Shown: positions 25,105 to 35,200, counted from the first letter of the stretch. The stretch: 64,000 bases of DNA from JAVEDQ01 sp963783105 (GCA_963783105.1 CAWAMI010000003.1:62001-126000), one strand, 5' to 3'. The notes: generated by a model not told the origin, from the letters alone. A program made the numbers and translations.

Positions 25105-28100
25105 GTGTCCCGGCGAGACGATCCAGCGACGCGCGACAATCGTTCCCTCGGCAAGGCCGTTCTCGGATGGCCCGTGGTCCGCCAGCTGCTCGACGGGGAC
25201 CGACTCGGCCGCGGAACGGCCGCGATCAGCGCGCATTCCGCCGAGTTGACGCCGCGGACGAAGACCGCCGACCGCGTCGTGCAGAGCATCTGCCCGTACT
25301 GCGCCGTCGGCTGCGGTCAGCGGATCTTCGTGAAGGACGAGAAGATCGTCCAGATCGAGGGAGACCCGGACTCGCCGGTGAGTCGGGGCCGGCTGTGCCC
25401 CAAGGGCAGCGCGTCGAAGCAGCTGGTGACCGGCTCCGGCCGGGAGACGACGATCAAGTACCGCCGTCCCTACGGGACGGACTGGGAAGACCTCGACCTC
25501 GACACCGCCATGCAGATGATCGCGGACCGCGTCCTCGCGACCCGCAAGCAGGGCTGGCAGGACGAGCAGGACGGCATGAAGGTCCGGCGGACCATGGGGA
25601 TTGCGAGCCTCGGAGGGGCGACCCTCGACAACGAGGAGAACTACCTCATGAAGAAGCTCTACACCGCCATGGGCGCGGTGCAGATCGAGAACCAGGCCCG
25701 TATTTGACACAGCTCCACCGTCCCCAGTCTGGGGACCTCGTTCGGTCGCGGCGGCGCCACGACCTTCCAGCAGGACCTGCAGAACGCTGACTGCATCGTC
25801 ATCGAGGGCTCGAACATGGCCGAGTGCCATCCGGTCGGGTTCCAGTGGGTGATGGAGGCCAAGGCCCGCGGCGCGACGGTCATCCACGTCGACCCGCGGT
25901 TCACCCGCACCAGCGCGGTTGCCGACGTGCACGTCCCGCTACGGGTGGGGACCGACATCGCGTTCCTCGGCGGGCTGATCAACTACGTGCTCGAGAACGA
26001 CCTCTGGTTCCACGAGTACGTGAAGGCGTACACCAACGCCGCCACCCTGGTCGGCGAGGACTTCCGGGACACCGAGGACCTCGACGGGATGTTCTCCGGC
26101 TGGGACGCGGACACCGGCGCCTACGACCCGGCGAGCTGGCAGTACGAAGGGGTCACCGTCGGTGCCTCGGCCGGGAACAAGCGGTTCCCGGAGCAGAGCG
26201 CGCCGGAGCGCCAGCACGGGGGCGACGGGCAGGAACATCACGACGGGCAGGACCCGCCGGGCACGTCCGGCACCGGTGACCACGAGCGGGCCCGGGAAGA
26301 CGCCAAGAGCGAGAAGTCGCACTCGATGGGCAGCGGCGGCGCCACGCTCGGCGAAGGTGCCGAGATCCAGCGGGACGAGACCCTCCAGGATCCGCGCTGC
26401 GTGCTCAACGTGCTGCGGCGGCACTACTCCCGCTACACGCCGGAGATGGTGGAGAGGGTCTGCGGGGTTCCGCAGGAGCAGTTCCGCCAGGTGGCCGAGG
26501 CGCTGACCCGTAACAGCGGCCGGGACCGGACCAGCGCCTTCGTCTACGCGGTGGGCTGGACGCACCACACGACCGGTGTGCAGTACATCCGGACGGCCGC
26601 GATCCTGCAGCTGCTGCTCGGCAACATCGGACGGCCCGGCGGCGGCATCCTCGCGTTGCGCGGGCACGCGAGCATCCAGGGGTCGACCGACATCCCGACC
26701 CTGTACAACATCCTTCCCGGCTACATCCCGATGCCGCATGCGAAGCACGACCTCGACCTCGCCGGCTTCCTGGAGAGCAACACGACCCAGACCGGCTTCT
26801 GGGGCCACATGGACGCCTACACCATCAGCCTGCTGAAGGCCTGGTGGGGAGACGCGGCCACGGCGGACAACGACTACTGCTTCGACTACCTGCCGCGGCT
26901 GACGGGTGACCACGGCACCTACAGCACGGTGATGGACCAGATCGACGGCAAGGTGAAGGGCTACTTCCTGCTGGGGCAGAACCCGGCGGTCGGTTCGGCC
27001 AACGCCAAGCTCCAGCGGCTCGGGTTGGCCAACCTCGACTGGCTCGTCGTGCGGGACTTCTCGCTCATCGAGAGCGCGATGTTCTGGAAGGACGGGCCGG
27101 AGATCGAGACCGGCGAACTGGAGACGGAGAAGATCCCGACCGAGGTCTTCTTCCTGCCGGCCGCCTCCCACACGGAGAAGGACGGCACGTTCACCAACAC
27201 CCAGCGCATGCTGCAGTGGCACCACAAGGCCGTGGAACCGACCGGGGACTGCCGCAGCGAGTTGTGGTTCTACTACCACCTCGGCCGGATCATCCGGGAG
27301 CGGCTGGCGGACTCGACCGACGAGCGGGACCGTCCGTTGCAGGACCTGACCTGGGACTACTCGACGGAGGGTCCGCTCGCCGAACCCTCGGCCGACGAGG
27401 TGCTCCGGGAGATCAACGGGGTCGGGCCGGACGGCAAGGCCTTGTCCTCCTACACGAAGATGAAGGCGGACGGGTCCACGTCCGGCGGCTGCTGGATCTA
27501 CACCGGCGTCTACGCCGACGAGGTCAACCAGTCCGCTCGCCGCAAGCCCGGGCAGGAGCAGAGCTGGGTCGCGCCGGAGTGGGGATGGGCCTGGCCGGCG
27601 AACCGCCGCATCATCTACAACCGCGCGTCCGCGGATCCGGACGGCAAGCCGTGGAGCGAGCGCAAGGCCTACGTCTGGTGGGACCCGGAGGCCAACGACG
27701 GGGCCGGGAAGTGGACCGGTCACGACGTGCCGGACTTCGAGGCGACCAAGCGGCCGGACTACACCCCGCCGGACCAGGCGAAGGCCGAGGACGCCATCGG
27801 CGGCGCGAACCCGTTCATCATGCAGGCCGACGGCAAGGGCTGGTTGTTCGCCCCGAACGGTCTGGTGGACGGGCCGCTGCCGACCCACTACGAACCCCAC
27901 GAGTCGCCGTTCGACAACCCGCTCTACGGGCAGCAGTCGAACCCCGCACGTGAGGTCTTCCCGCGCAAGGAGAACCCGGCGAACCCGGCCGGGAACGAGC
28001 CGGGGACGGACGTCTTCCCGTTCGTGTGGACGACGTACCGGCTGACGGAGCACCACACGGCCGGTGGGATGAGCCGGTGGCTGCCGTACCTGTCGGAACT

Positions 28101-28539
28101 GCAGCCGGAGATGTTCTGCGAGGTGTCGCCGGAGATGGCGAGGCTCGTCGGCCTGCAGCACGGCGGCTGGGCGACCATCGTCACCGCCCGCACGGCGATC
28201 GAGGCGCGGGTGCTCGTCACCGACCGCGTCGCGCCGCTACGGGTCGCCGACCGGGTGGTGCACCAGATCGGGCTCCCGTACCACTGGGGTCCGAACGGCT
28301 TGGCGAAGGGCGACGCCGCCAACGAGTTGCTGTCCGTGCAGCTCGATCCCAACGTCCACATCCAGGACTCCAAGGCGGGTACCTGCGACGTGATCCCGGG
28401 CCGCCGTCCGCGGGGACCCGAGTTGCTCCGCTTCGTCGAGGAGTACCGCAGCCGAGCCGGCGTCCACGCCGAGACGGGAACGCAGGCCGTGACGGCACGA
28501 ACCGCAGGTTCGGCACCAGACCCGGGAGCGTCGGAATGA
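25105..28539 (+). CDS. fdhA: Selenocysteine-containing formate dehydrogenase catalytic subunit
   Basis: About 1144 residues when the TGA at 25705-25707 (codon 201) is read as selenocysteine. A [4Fe-4S] site (Cys63, Cys66, Cys70, Cys98) lies at the N-terminus. The sequence around the TGA reads ENQARI-U-HSSTVPSLGTSFGRGG, the formate dehydrogenase active-site signature, where Sec binds Mo or W of bis-MGD. It continues in one frame to 28539, with the molybdopterin-binding domains following. No twin-arginine signal is seen, so the enzyme should face the cytoplasm. A hydrophilic insertion (about 353-420, rich in Glu, His, Gly, Asp) is unusual. GTG at 25105 has GGAGG 6 bases before. Overlaps fdhB by 4 bases. 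Confidence 0.95.
25705..25736 (+). promoter_or_regulatory. Selenocysteine UGA with SECIS-like hairpin
   Basis: After the in-frame TGA comes, 12 bases later, a 7-bp stem GTCCCCA/TGGGGAC (25720-25736) closed by a 3-base loop GTC. Bacterial SECIS hairpins sit about this far behind the UGA and present a G-U in the apical loop for SelB; both are true here. The hairpin lies within codons for conserved residues, as expected. Confidence 0.8.
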
Positions 28540-29621
28540 GCCGCAACGGGAGCAATTCGCTGTCGGGACCGCTGCACGACGTGGCGGCGGACGCCGGCTA
28601 CGCGCCCGAGGACAGCGCGGACGCCAAGCCGCGGATGGGCTTCTTCACCGACACCTCGATCTGCATCGGCTGCAAGGCCTGCGAGGTGGCGTGCAAGGAA
28701 TGGAACATGGTCCCGGGCACCGATGACTCCGCGGGGCTGCAGATGCTCGGCATGTCCTACGACAACACCGGCGACCTCGGGGCCAACACCTGGCGCCACG
28801 TGGCGTTCATCGAGCAGCAGCGCCCGCTCGGCCACCAGGAGCCGGGCCTCGAGGGCACGCCGACGGGGGAGAGCGGCATCCGGGAGGCCTCCGACGTCGT
28901 CCAGGGCGCGGTGGAGCGGCTGTCCGACCCGACGCGGATGGGCACCCACGAGCTCGACTTCCAGCTCGGCGAGGCCGCGGCCCGACCGCCCGTGGACCTC
29001 GGTCTGCCGCTGTCCCAGCCCCCCGGCTTCAACGGCACGGCCGAGGGCCGCACCGAGTTCCGCTGGCTCATGGCCTCCGACGTCTGCAAGCACTGCACGC
29101 ACGCCGGCTGCCTCGACGTCTGTCCGACGGGCGCGCTGTTCCGCACCGAGTTCGGCACCGTGGTCGTCCAGGAGGACGTCTGCAACGGCTGCGGCTACTG
29201 CGTCCCCGCCTGCCCCTACGGCGTCATCGACCGGCGCGAGGACGACGGCCGCGCCTGGAAGTGCACCCTCTGCTACGACCGGCTGAAGGACGACAAGACC
29301 CCGGCGTGCGCGCAGGCCTGCCCGACCGAGTCGATCCAGTTCGGGCCGCTCGACGAGCTGCGCGAGCGCGCGGCCAAGCGGGTGGAACAGCTGCACTCGC
29401 TCGGGGTCACCGACGCCCGGCTCTACGGCGAGTCGCCCGACGACGGCGTGGGCGGAGACGGAGCCTTCTTCCTGTTGATGGACGAGCCGGAGGTCTACGG
29501 CCTGCCGCCGGACCCCGTCGTGGCGACCCGCGACCTGATCCCGATGTGGAAGCGGGCGGGGCTCGCCGCGGGCGCGCTCGCCGCGGCGGTGGCGATCTCC
29601 TTCGTGGGGGCCGGGCGATGA
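28536..29621 (+). CDS. fdhB: Formate dehydrogenase iron-sulfur (beta) subunit
   Basis: 361 residues with four Cys groups for [4Fe-4S] clusters: CIGCKACEVACKEW, CKHCTHAGCLDVCPTGAL, CNGCGYCVPACPYG, and CTLCYDRL with CAQACP. It passes electrons from FdhA to the membrane subunit. A hydrophobic stretch at the C-terminus (GLAAGALAAAVAISFVGAG) probably anchors it to the membrane. A hydrophilic insert of about 80 residues separates the first cluster motif from the rest. The ATG overlaps the fdhA stop and the TGA overlaps the next ATG. Confidence 0.95.
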   Translation: MSRNGSNSLSGPLHDVAADAGYAPEDSADAKPRMGFFTDTSICIGCKACEVACKEWNMVPGTDDSAGLQMLGMSYDNTGDLGANTWRHVAFIEQQRPLGHQEPGLEGTPTGESGIREASDVVQGAVERLSDPTRMGTHELDFQLGEAAARPPVDLGLPLSQPPGFNGTAEGRTEFRWLMASDVCKHCTHAGCLDVCPTGALFRTEFGTVVVQEDVCNGCGYCVPACPYGVIDRREDDGRAWKCTLCYDRLKDDKTPACAQACPTESIQFGPLDELRERAAKRVEQLHSLGVTDARLYGESPDDGVGGDGAFFLLMDEPEVYGLPPDPVVATRDLIPMWKRAGLAAGALAAAVAISFVGAGR

Positions 29622-30712
29622 CGATCCTCGGCAACGGCTCCTTCGGGCAGGGCAACGTCACCGAGGTGACGCGCGACGGCTTGCGCAACGTCATCTCGGA
29701 CCGGCAGGCCCAGACAGGCGCGCACGGGGGCCGCGAGCGGAAGAAGAAGCGCGGCGACCCGAACGCGATGGTGCCGGAGGCGGAGTTCACCTCCTACTAC
29801 GGGCGGCCCGTCGTCAAGGCCTCGCCGTGGACCAACGACATTCCTGCCTACCTGTTCCTGGGTGGACTCATGGGCGGATCGTCGCTGGTCGCGGTGGGCG
29901 CCGACCTGACCGGCCGTACGGCCACCCGACAGGCTGCCCGCGGGACCGCGCTCGTCGCGCTCCTGGGCAGCACCTACGCCCTGATCCACGACCTCGGGCG
30001 CCCGGAACGCTTCTACAACATGCTGCGGATCGCCCGGCCGACCTCGCCGATGTCGATGGGGACGTGGATCCTCTCCGCCTACGGGCCCTTCGCCGGCCTC
30101 GCGGCGGCGGCCGAGCTCGTGCCCTTCGTCCCGGGGCTGCCGAGGTGGGTCCGCACCGTCGCCCCGTCGGCCGGACGGGCCAGCGGCATCGCCGCCGCGG
30201 CGGTGGCTCCCGCCGTCGCCGGCTACACGGCCGTGCTGATGGCCGACACCTCCACCCCGTCGTGGAAGGAGTCCTGGCGGCAGCTGCCGTTCGTCTTCAC
30301 CGCCGGGGCGGCGGTCTCCGCCGCCGGCGTCGGGCTCATGGCGCCGCTGCACGAGTCCGGGCCCGCGAGGCGTCTTGCGATCGGCGCGGCCGTCGCCGAG
30401 ATCGCGACGACGGAGTGGATGGAGCGCAGCATGGGGCTCGCGGCGGAGCCCTACCACCAGGGGACCGCCGGGAAGATCGGGAAGGCCGCGCGCGCGTTCC
30501 TCGTCGGGGGAGCCGCGCTGGCGGCGGTCGGCCGCCGCTCCCGGGCGCTGTCCGCGGTCGCCGGGCTGTCCGTGCTCGCGGGCGCCGCCTGCACCCGCTT
30601 CGCCGTGTTCGAGGCCGGGCAGGCGTCGGCCAAGGACCCGAAGTACGTCGTCGTGCCGCAGCGCGAGCGGTTGCGCCGGGGTCAGCAGGCGGCGGCGCGC
30701 GCGATTCCGTAG
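29618..30712 (+). CDS. NrfD/PsrC-type membrane subunit of formate dehydrogenase
   Basis: 364 residues. A hydrophilic N-terminal part (about 70 residues, with a Lys/Arg-rich patch) leads to about eight predicted membrane helices starting NDIPAYLFLGGLMGGSSL, the NrfD/PsrC signature, with HDLGRPERFYNMLRI and RPTSPMSMGTW. It would anchor the complex and pass electrons to menaquinone. Together with fdhA and fdhB this makes a membrane-bound, cytoplasm-facing formate:quinone oxidoreductase. Last gene of the operon, ending 39 bp from convergent AidB-like gene. Confidence 0.9.
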   Translation: MTILGNGSFGQGNVTEVTRDGLRNVISDRQAQTGAHGGRERKKKRGDPNAMVPEAEFTSYYGRPVVKASPWTNDIPAYLFLGGLMGGSSLVAVGADLTGRTATRQAARGTALVALLGSTYALIHDLGRPERFYNMLRIARPTSPMSMGTWILSAYGPFAGLAAAAELVPFVPGLPRWVRTVAPSAGRASGIAAAAVAPAVAGYTAVLMADTSTPSWKESWRQLPFVFTAGAAVSAAGVGLMAPLHESGPARRLAIGAAVAEIATTEWMERSMGLAAEPYHQGTAGKIGKAARAFLVGGAALAAVGRRSRALSAVAGLSVLAGAACTRFAVFEAGQASAKDPKYVVVPQRERLRRGQQAAARAIP

Positions 30713-30751
30713 CGCCCTTCGTGGCGAACCTGTCCGGGTTCGGCCGGGGCC

Positions 30752-32410
30752 TCAGCCGACCTTCGGCCGGGCTCGCTCGACGATGGCGCGGGTGTCGACG
30801 CCGACCGGCAGCGTGCCGTAGGCCATGCCCCAATCGCCCCCGAGCCGGGTGGCGCAGAACGCGTCGGCGACCGCCGGGTGCCCGTAGCGCACGAGCAGCG
30901 ACCCCTGCAGCACCAGAGCCATGTGTTCCACGAGCCGACGCGCCGTCGTCTCCGCGGCCTGGCTGAGGGCGCCGCGCACCGCCGCCGCCGAGGCGTCCAG
31001 GCGAGCGTCGGCGCCCGCGGCCTTTCCGACCTCGTCGAAGAACGCCTGCACCGACTCCGGCGTCCGGGCCATGGCTCGCAGCACGTCGAGGGCGTTGACG
31101 TTGCCGCTGCCCTCCCACAGCCCGTTGAGCGGCGCCTCGCGGTACAGCCGCGGCAGCCCGGAGTCCTCGACGTAGCCGTTGCCGCCCAGGCACTCGAGCG
31201 CCTCCGCCGCATGCCCGGGCGCCCGCTTGCATACGTGGTACTTCGCCACCGCGGTCGCCAGTCGGCGGAAGGCGACCTCGCCGTTGTCGACGGCCGCGGC
31301 GAGGCGCAGCCCGAGCAGCGTTGCCGCCTCCGACTCGATCGCGAGGTCGGCGAGTACGCCCGACATCGCCGGCTGGTCGATCAGGTCCCTGCCGAACGCC
31401 GACCGGTGCGCCGCGTGGTGCGTCGCCTGCGCGACACCGGCGCGCATGCCTGCGGCGGACCCGAGCACGCAGTCGAGCCGGGTCGCGTTCACCATCTCCA
31501 CGATCGTCGGCACGCCGCGACCCTCGGGGCCGAGCCGCCGCCCCAGCGTGCCCGAGAACTCCACCTCGCTCGAGGCGTTGGAGCGGTTGCCCAGCTTGTC
31601 CTTGAGCCGCTGGAGCCGGAAGACGTTGCGCGTCCCGTCCGGCAGCGTGCGCGGGACGGCGAAGCAGGTGACCCCGGCCTCCGTCTGCGCCAGGACGAGG
31701 AACAGGTCGCCCATCGGGGCCGAGCAGAACCACTTGTGACCGACGAGCCGGTACCAGCCGTCCTCATCCGTGGGCACGGCGCGCGTCGTGTTCGCGCGGA
31801 CGTCGGAGCCGCCCTGCTTCTCGGTCATGGCCATGCCGGCGAGCGCGCTGGTCTTGTCCGCCACCGGCCTCGGCTCGTAGCGCCGCTCGGACAGCCGCGG
31901 GATCCAGGTCGCGGCCAGCTCGTCGTCCGCCCGGAGGGCCGGCACCGCCGCGTAGGTCATCGAGATCGGGCAGCCGTGGCCGGCGTCGACGTTCCAGACC
32001 ATGAAGCCCGCCGCCCGCGTGACGTGTGCGGCGGGGCGCCCCTCCGTCCACGCCGCCCCGTGCAGACCGGCGCCGACGGAGGTCTCCATCAACCGGTGAT
32101 AGGAGGGGTGGTACTCGACCTCGTCGATGCGGTGGCCGTACCGGTCGTGCGTGCGCAGGACGGGGGAGTAGCGGTTCGCCTCGTCAGCCCACCGTTGGGC
32201 CTGTTCGCTCCCGGCGATCCGGCCGAGCCGGGACAGGTCCTCCGCCGCTGCGCCGGCGCCGAAGCGTTCGACGGCGTCGACCAGCACCGCGTCGCTGGTG
32301 AACACGTCGTAATCGACCAGGGGTGGCGGCTGGTTCGTGACCTGGTGGGTCTCGAAGGACGTCAGGGGAGCATCGGCCGCATGGGGCGCCGCGTCGGTTC
32401 CGGAGGTCAT
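30752..32410 (-). CDS. AidB-like acyl-CoA dehydrogenase
   Basis: 552 residues. It has the acyl-CoA dehydrogenase FAD-binding core (TEKQGGSDVRANTT) and the AidB-type N-terminal extension (THQVTNQPPPLVDYDVF) and C-terminal part (LYREAPLNGLWEGSGNVNAL). In E. coli AidB is induced on DNA alkylation and binds DNA; what relatives oxidise is not known. ATG at 32410 is the likely start, since the upstream extension is not conserved-looking. Convergent with the formate dehydrogenase operon. Confidence 0.9.
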   Translation of the reverse strand: MTSGTDAAPHAADAPLTSFETHQVTNQPPPLVDYDVFTSDAVLVDAVERFGAGAAAEDLSRLGRIAGSEQAQRWADEANRYSPVLRTHDRYGHRIDEVEYHPSYHRLMETSVGAGLHGAAWTEGRPAAHVTRAAGFMVWNVDAGHGCPISMTYAAVPALRADDELAATWIPRLSERRYEPRPVADKTSALAGMAMTEKQGGSDVRANTTRAVPTDEDGWYRLVGHKWFCSAPMGDLFLVLAQTEAGVTCFAVPRTLPDGTRNVFRLQRLKDKLGNRSNASSEVEFSGTLGRRLGPEGRGVPTIVEMVNATRLDCVLGSAAGMRAGVAQATHHAAHRSAFGRDLIDQPAMSGVLADLAIESEAATLLGLRLAAAVDNGEVAFRRLATAVAKYHVCKRAPGHAAEALECLGGNGYVEDSGLPRLYREAPLNGLWEGSGNVNALDVLRAMARTPESVQAFFDEVGKAAGADARLDASAAAVRGALSQAAETTARRLVEHMALVLQGSLLVRYGHPAVADAFCATRLGGDWGMAYGTLPVGVDTRAIVERARPKVG

Positions 32411-32553
32411 GACAAGCATTCTGCGCCCGGGGTCCGACAAAATCGCGACGTTGCCGCAGGGTGACACTCGGCTGACGGCGTGGTCGGGGCGCCCGCGGTG
32501 GCCTAGATCACCGGCACACGGGGTATCAGGTGAGCCCCATACCGGAGGTTCTC

Positions 32554-33851
32554 GTGAGTGCTGCCATCGCCGTGATCATCGGCGTCGTCGTCGTCCTGCT
32601 CCTGCTGGGCCTCCTCATGCTGTTCATGAAGCGGCGGGCGGCGCGCCGGCGGGAGCTGCAGGAGATGTACGGCCCCGAGTACGACCGCGCCGTCCAGGAG
32701 TCCGGCAGCCGGTCGAAGGCGGAGCGCGACCTGGCCCAGCGCCACGAGCAGCGGGCCCAGCTGGAGATCCGTCCGCTCGACCCGGCCTCGCAGCAGCGCT
32801 ACCAGCAGTCCTGGCAGCAGGTGCAGGGGCGCTTCGTCGACGACCCCCAGCAGTCGGTCGCCGAGGCGGACGACCTGGTCACGGCCGTCATGCGAGAGCG
32901 CGGCTACCCGACCGAGGGCTTCGACGAGCAGGCGCGTCTGTTGTCGGTCGACCATGCGCAGACGTTGGACAACTACCGGCAGGGTCATCACATCGCGAAC
33001 CTCGCCAAGCAGCGTCAGGCGACCACCGAGCAGCTGCGGCAGGGGATGATGCACTACCGCTCGCTGTTCACCGAGCTCGTCGAGGCCGGCGGTGCCGGCG
33101 CGGACGCGGGACACGGTCAGCAGGTCCAGCAGGTCCAGCCGGCCCAGCCGGGGCAGGGCCAGTTCGCGCAGCGGGAGCATGGCGGACAGGCCGGGCACGG
33201 CGGGCAGGAGCAGTTCGGGCAGCAGGAGCAGTTCGGGCAGCAGGAGCAGTTCGGGCAGCCGCGGGAACGGGCGGGCGCCGACCAGCCCGCGACGCGGCAG
33301 TTCGCGCGGCCGGAGATGGGTGCAGGAGACCAGCACGCCGGCCAGGACGCCGGCCACGCCCAGCACCAGCAGGCCTGGCAGCCCCAGCACGATCAGCCCC
33401 AGCAGGCCTGCAGCCCCAGCACGATCAGCCCCAGCAGGCCTGGCAGCCCCAGCACCAGCCCCAGCAGCCTCAGCACGACCAGGGCGGGTACCAGCCCTCC
33501 GACGGGCCGATGGAGCAGCCGACGCACGCGTACCAGCAGCCGGCGGACCCGCCGTGGGCGCAGGGGCAGGCCGGGCACACCGGCATGCCGACGTCTCCGC
33601 CCCCGAGCAGCCCGCCCCCGTCCAGCCCACCCCCGAGCAGCCCGCCCCCGTCCAGCCCCCCGATGGGCACGCCGGAGGTCCAACAGCCGACCGGCGGCTA
33701 CCCCCAGGGTCAGCAGCCGGTGGGCGGCCTTCCCCAGGGGCAGAACTCGGTTCCCGCGTATCCGGGCGACGGCTCCGAGCCGGCCGATGACGGGTCGGGC
33801 GTCCGGCGCCCGCGAACCCAGAGCGGCCCAGACTCCAACCAGCCGCGCTGA
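32554..33851 (+). CDS. Membrane-anchored Gln/Pro-rich protein, frameshifted in a repeat
   Basis: The product has one N-terminal membrane helix (VVVVLLLLGLLMLF) followed by a conserved-looking cytoplasmic domain (RELQEMYGPEYDRAVQESGS, PASQQRYQQSWQQVQGRFVD, DDLVTAVMRERGYPTEGF). Then come low-complexity repeats (EQFGQQ units, Gln/Pro blocks, SSPPPSSPPP units). The frame changes at 33410, where one of several near-identical CAGGCCTGGCAGCCCCAG units lacks a G. Adding it back gives a Gln/Pro/Gly-rich tail ending at 33851, whereas the present frame ends at 33879 in Arg/Pro-rich nonsense. GGAGG 5 bases before the GTG at 32554 decides the start. No named family that I recognise. Confidence 0.75.
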
Positions 33852-33884
33852 CGGGGAGACAGGGCGACTGCAGAGGTGAGCGGG

Positions 33885-34093
33885 GCTGTTCGCGGTTCGT
33901 GCGGATGTCGGGCCGGGTTTCCTCGGTGACCGCGAACGGTGCTGCTGTAGCCGGGTGGCTGTTCGCGGTTGTCGTGGATGTCGGGCCAGATTTTCTCGTT
34001 GACCGCGAACGGCACCGCGCCGACCGCGAACGGCACCGCGCCGACCGCGAACGGCACCGCGCCGACCGCGAACGGCAGGCGCCGACCGCGAAC
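33885..34093. repeat. Array of a palindromic GACCGCGAAC motif
   Basis: Two related stem-forming units come first: GTTCGCGGTT faces GACCGCGAAC at 33888-33937 and again at 33961-34010, with a shared TGTCGGGCC between arms. The same 10-base motif GACCGCGAAC then repeats on the + strand at 34001, 34022, 34043, 34064 and 34084, spaced 21, 21, 21 and 20 bases. The region codes for nothing plausible and fills the space between two convergent genes. Confidence 0.8.
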
Positions 34094-34112
34094 GGCAGGC
34101 GCTGCGCCTGCC
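34094..34112 (-). terminator. Hairpin abutting the selD stop codon
   Basis: An 8-bp stem GGCAGGCG/CGCCTGCC with a CTG loop starts directly after the selD stop on its transcript. No T-run follows. It may end selD transcription; it also flanks the repeat array. Confidence 0.45.
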
Positions 34113-35105
34113 TCAGCGGACGGTGATCTGCCCGGCGGGGCCGTCGACGAGCTCTCCGATCACCGGCGACCCGGGAATCTCCGCGGCGACGAGCAGGCCG
34201 CCGCTGGTCTGCGCGTCCGCGAGCAGGAGGAGTTCCAGCTCGTCGGCCGAGGCCTGCAGATGCGGCGTCACCCAGCCGAGGTTGCGCCGGGATCCGCCCG
34301 GGATGTAGCCCTCGGCGGCCGAGGCGCGGGCGCCGTCCAGATACGGCACTGCCGCGGCGTCCACGACGGCGGCGCAGCCACTGGCCCGCGCGAGCTTGTG
34401 CAGATGACCCAGCAGCCCGAAGCCCGTCACGTCGGTCGCCGCGGTGGCGCCCACGGCGAGGGCGGCGGCGCTGGCCTCGTCGTTCAGCCGAGTCATCGTG
34501 GCGACGGCCTGGTCGAACCGCTCGCCGGTCGCCTTGTGCCGGTTGTTCAGGACGCCGAGCCCCAGCGGCTTGGAGAGCGTCAGCGGCATCCCGGGGCGAC
34601 CGGCGTCGTTGCGCAGCAGCCGCTGCGGATCGGCGATGCCCGTCACCGCCATGCCGTACTTGGGTTCCGGGTCGTCGATGCTGTGTCCGCCGCCGACGGC
34701 GCAGCAGGCGGACGTGGCCACGTCCAGCCCGCCGCGGAGCACCTCGGTGGCCAACTCGGCCGGGAGCACGTCCCGTGGCCAGGACAGCAGGTTCACCGCG
34801 AGCAGCGGCCGACCGCCCATCGCGTAGACGTCCGAGAGGGCGTTGGCGGCGGCGATCCGCCCCCAGTCGTAGGCGTCGTCGACCACGGGGGTGAAGAAGT
34901 CGGCGGTGGCGATGACCGCCACGTCGTCCCGCACCCGCGTGACCGCGGCGTCGTCGCCGTCGTCGAGCCCGACCAGCAGATCGGGCGCCGGGCGACCGGT
35001 CAGGCCGCGCACCATGTCCTCGAGCTCGCCCGGCGGGATCTTGCAGGCGCATCCGCCACCGGAGGCGTACTGCGTGAGGCGTCTGGAGGCAGGACCGCTG
35101 GTCAC
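34113..35105 (-). CDS. selD: Selenide, water dikinase
   Basis: 330 residues matching SelD: the active-site loop ASGGGCACKIPPGEL with Cys (not Sec) as the reactive residue, Asp in DDAAVTRV and VIATADFFTPVVDDAYDWG, the family segment AANALSDVYAMGG, and a C-terminal SGGLLVA. It makes selenophosphate from selenide and ATP. This supplies selenium for the tRNA-Sec at 61.6 kb and hence fdhA. GTG at 35105 is preferred; a further upstream extension is not SelD-like. The neighbours are unrelated. Confidence 0.95.
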   Translation of the reverse strand: MTSGPASRRLTQYASGGGCACKIPPGELEDMVRGLTGRPAPDLLVGLDDGDDAAVTRVRDDVAVIATADFFTPVVDDAYDWGRIAAANALSDVYAMGGRPLLAVNLLSWPRDVLPAELATEVLRGGLDVATSACCAVGGGHSIDDPEPKYGMAVTGIADPQRLLRNDAGRPGMPLTLSKPLGLGVLNNRHKATGERFDQAVATMTRLNDEASAAALAVGATAATDVTGFGLLGHLHKLARASGCAAVVDAAAVPYLDGARASAAEGYIPGGSRRNLGWVTPHLQASADELELLLLADAQTSGGLLVAAEIPGSPVIGELVDGPAGQITVR

Positions 35106-35200
35106 CCCCACGAATCTACGGCGGTGCAGTGATTCGGGCCGCCTCGCGTGCACCGCACCACGTCCCGTCTCGCAAGGAGAGCGCCGGGTAGTCAACGTCG

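Noticed and set aside
25705..25707. TGA as a true stop ending a 200-residue protein
   Set aside because: The downstream frame continues the same enzyme without a gap in similarity, the active-site residue lies here, and tRNA-Sec and selD are present.
25939..28161. 740-residue open frame antisense to fdhA
   Set aside because: It mirrors fdhA and is rich in Arg, Val and Gly, typical of shadow frames; fdhA is unambiguous.
33885..34112. CRISPR array
   Set aside because: Repeats are 10 bases with about 11-base intervals that are themselves nearly identical; there are no variable spacers and no cas genes.
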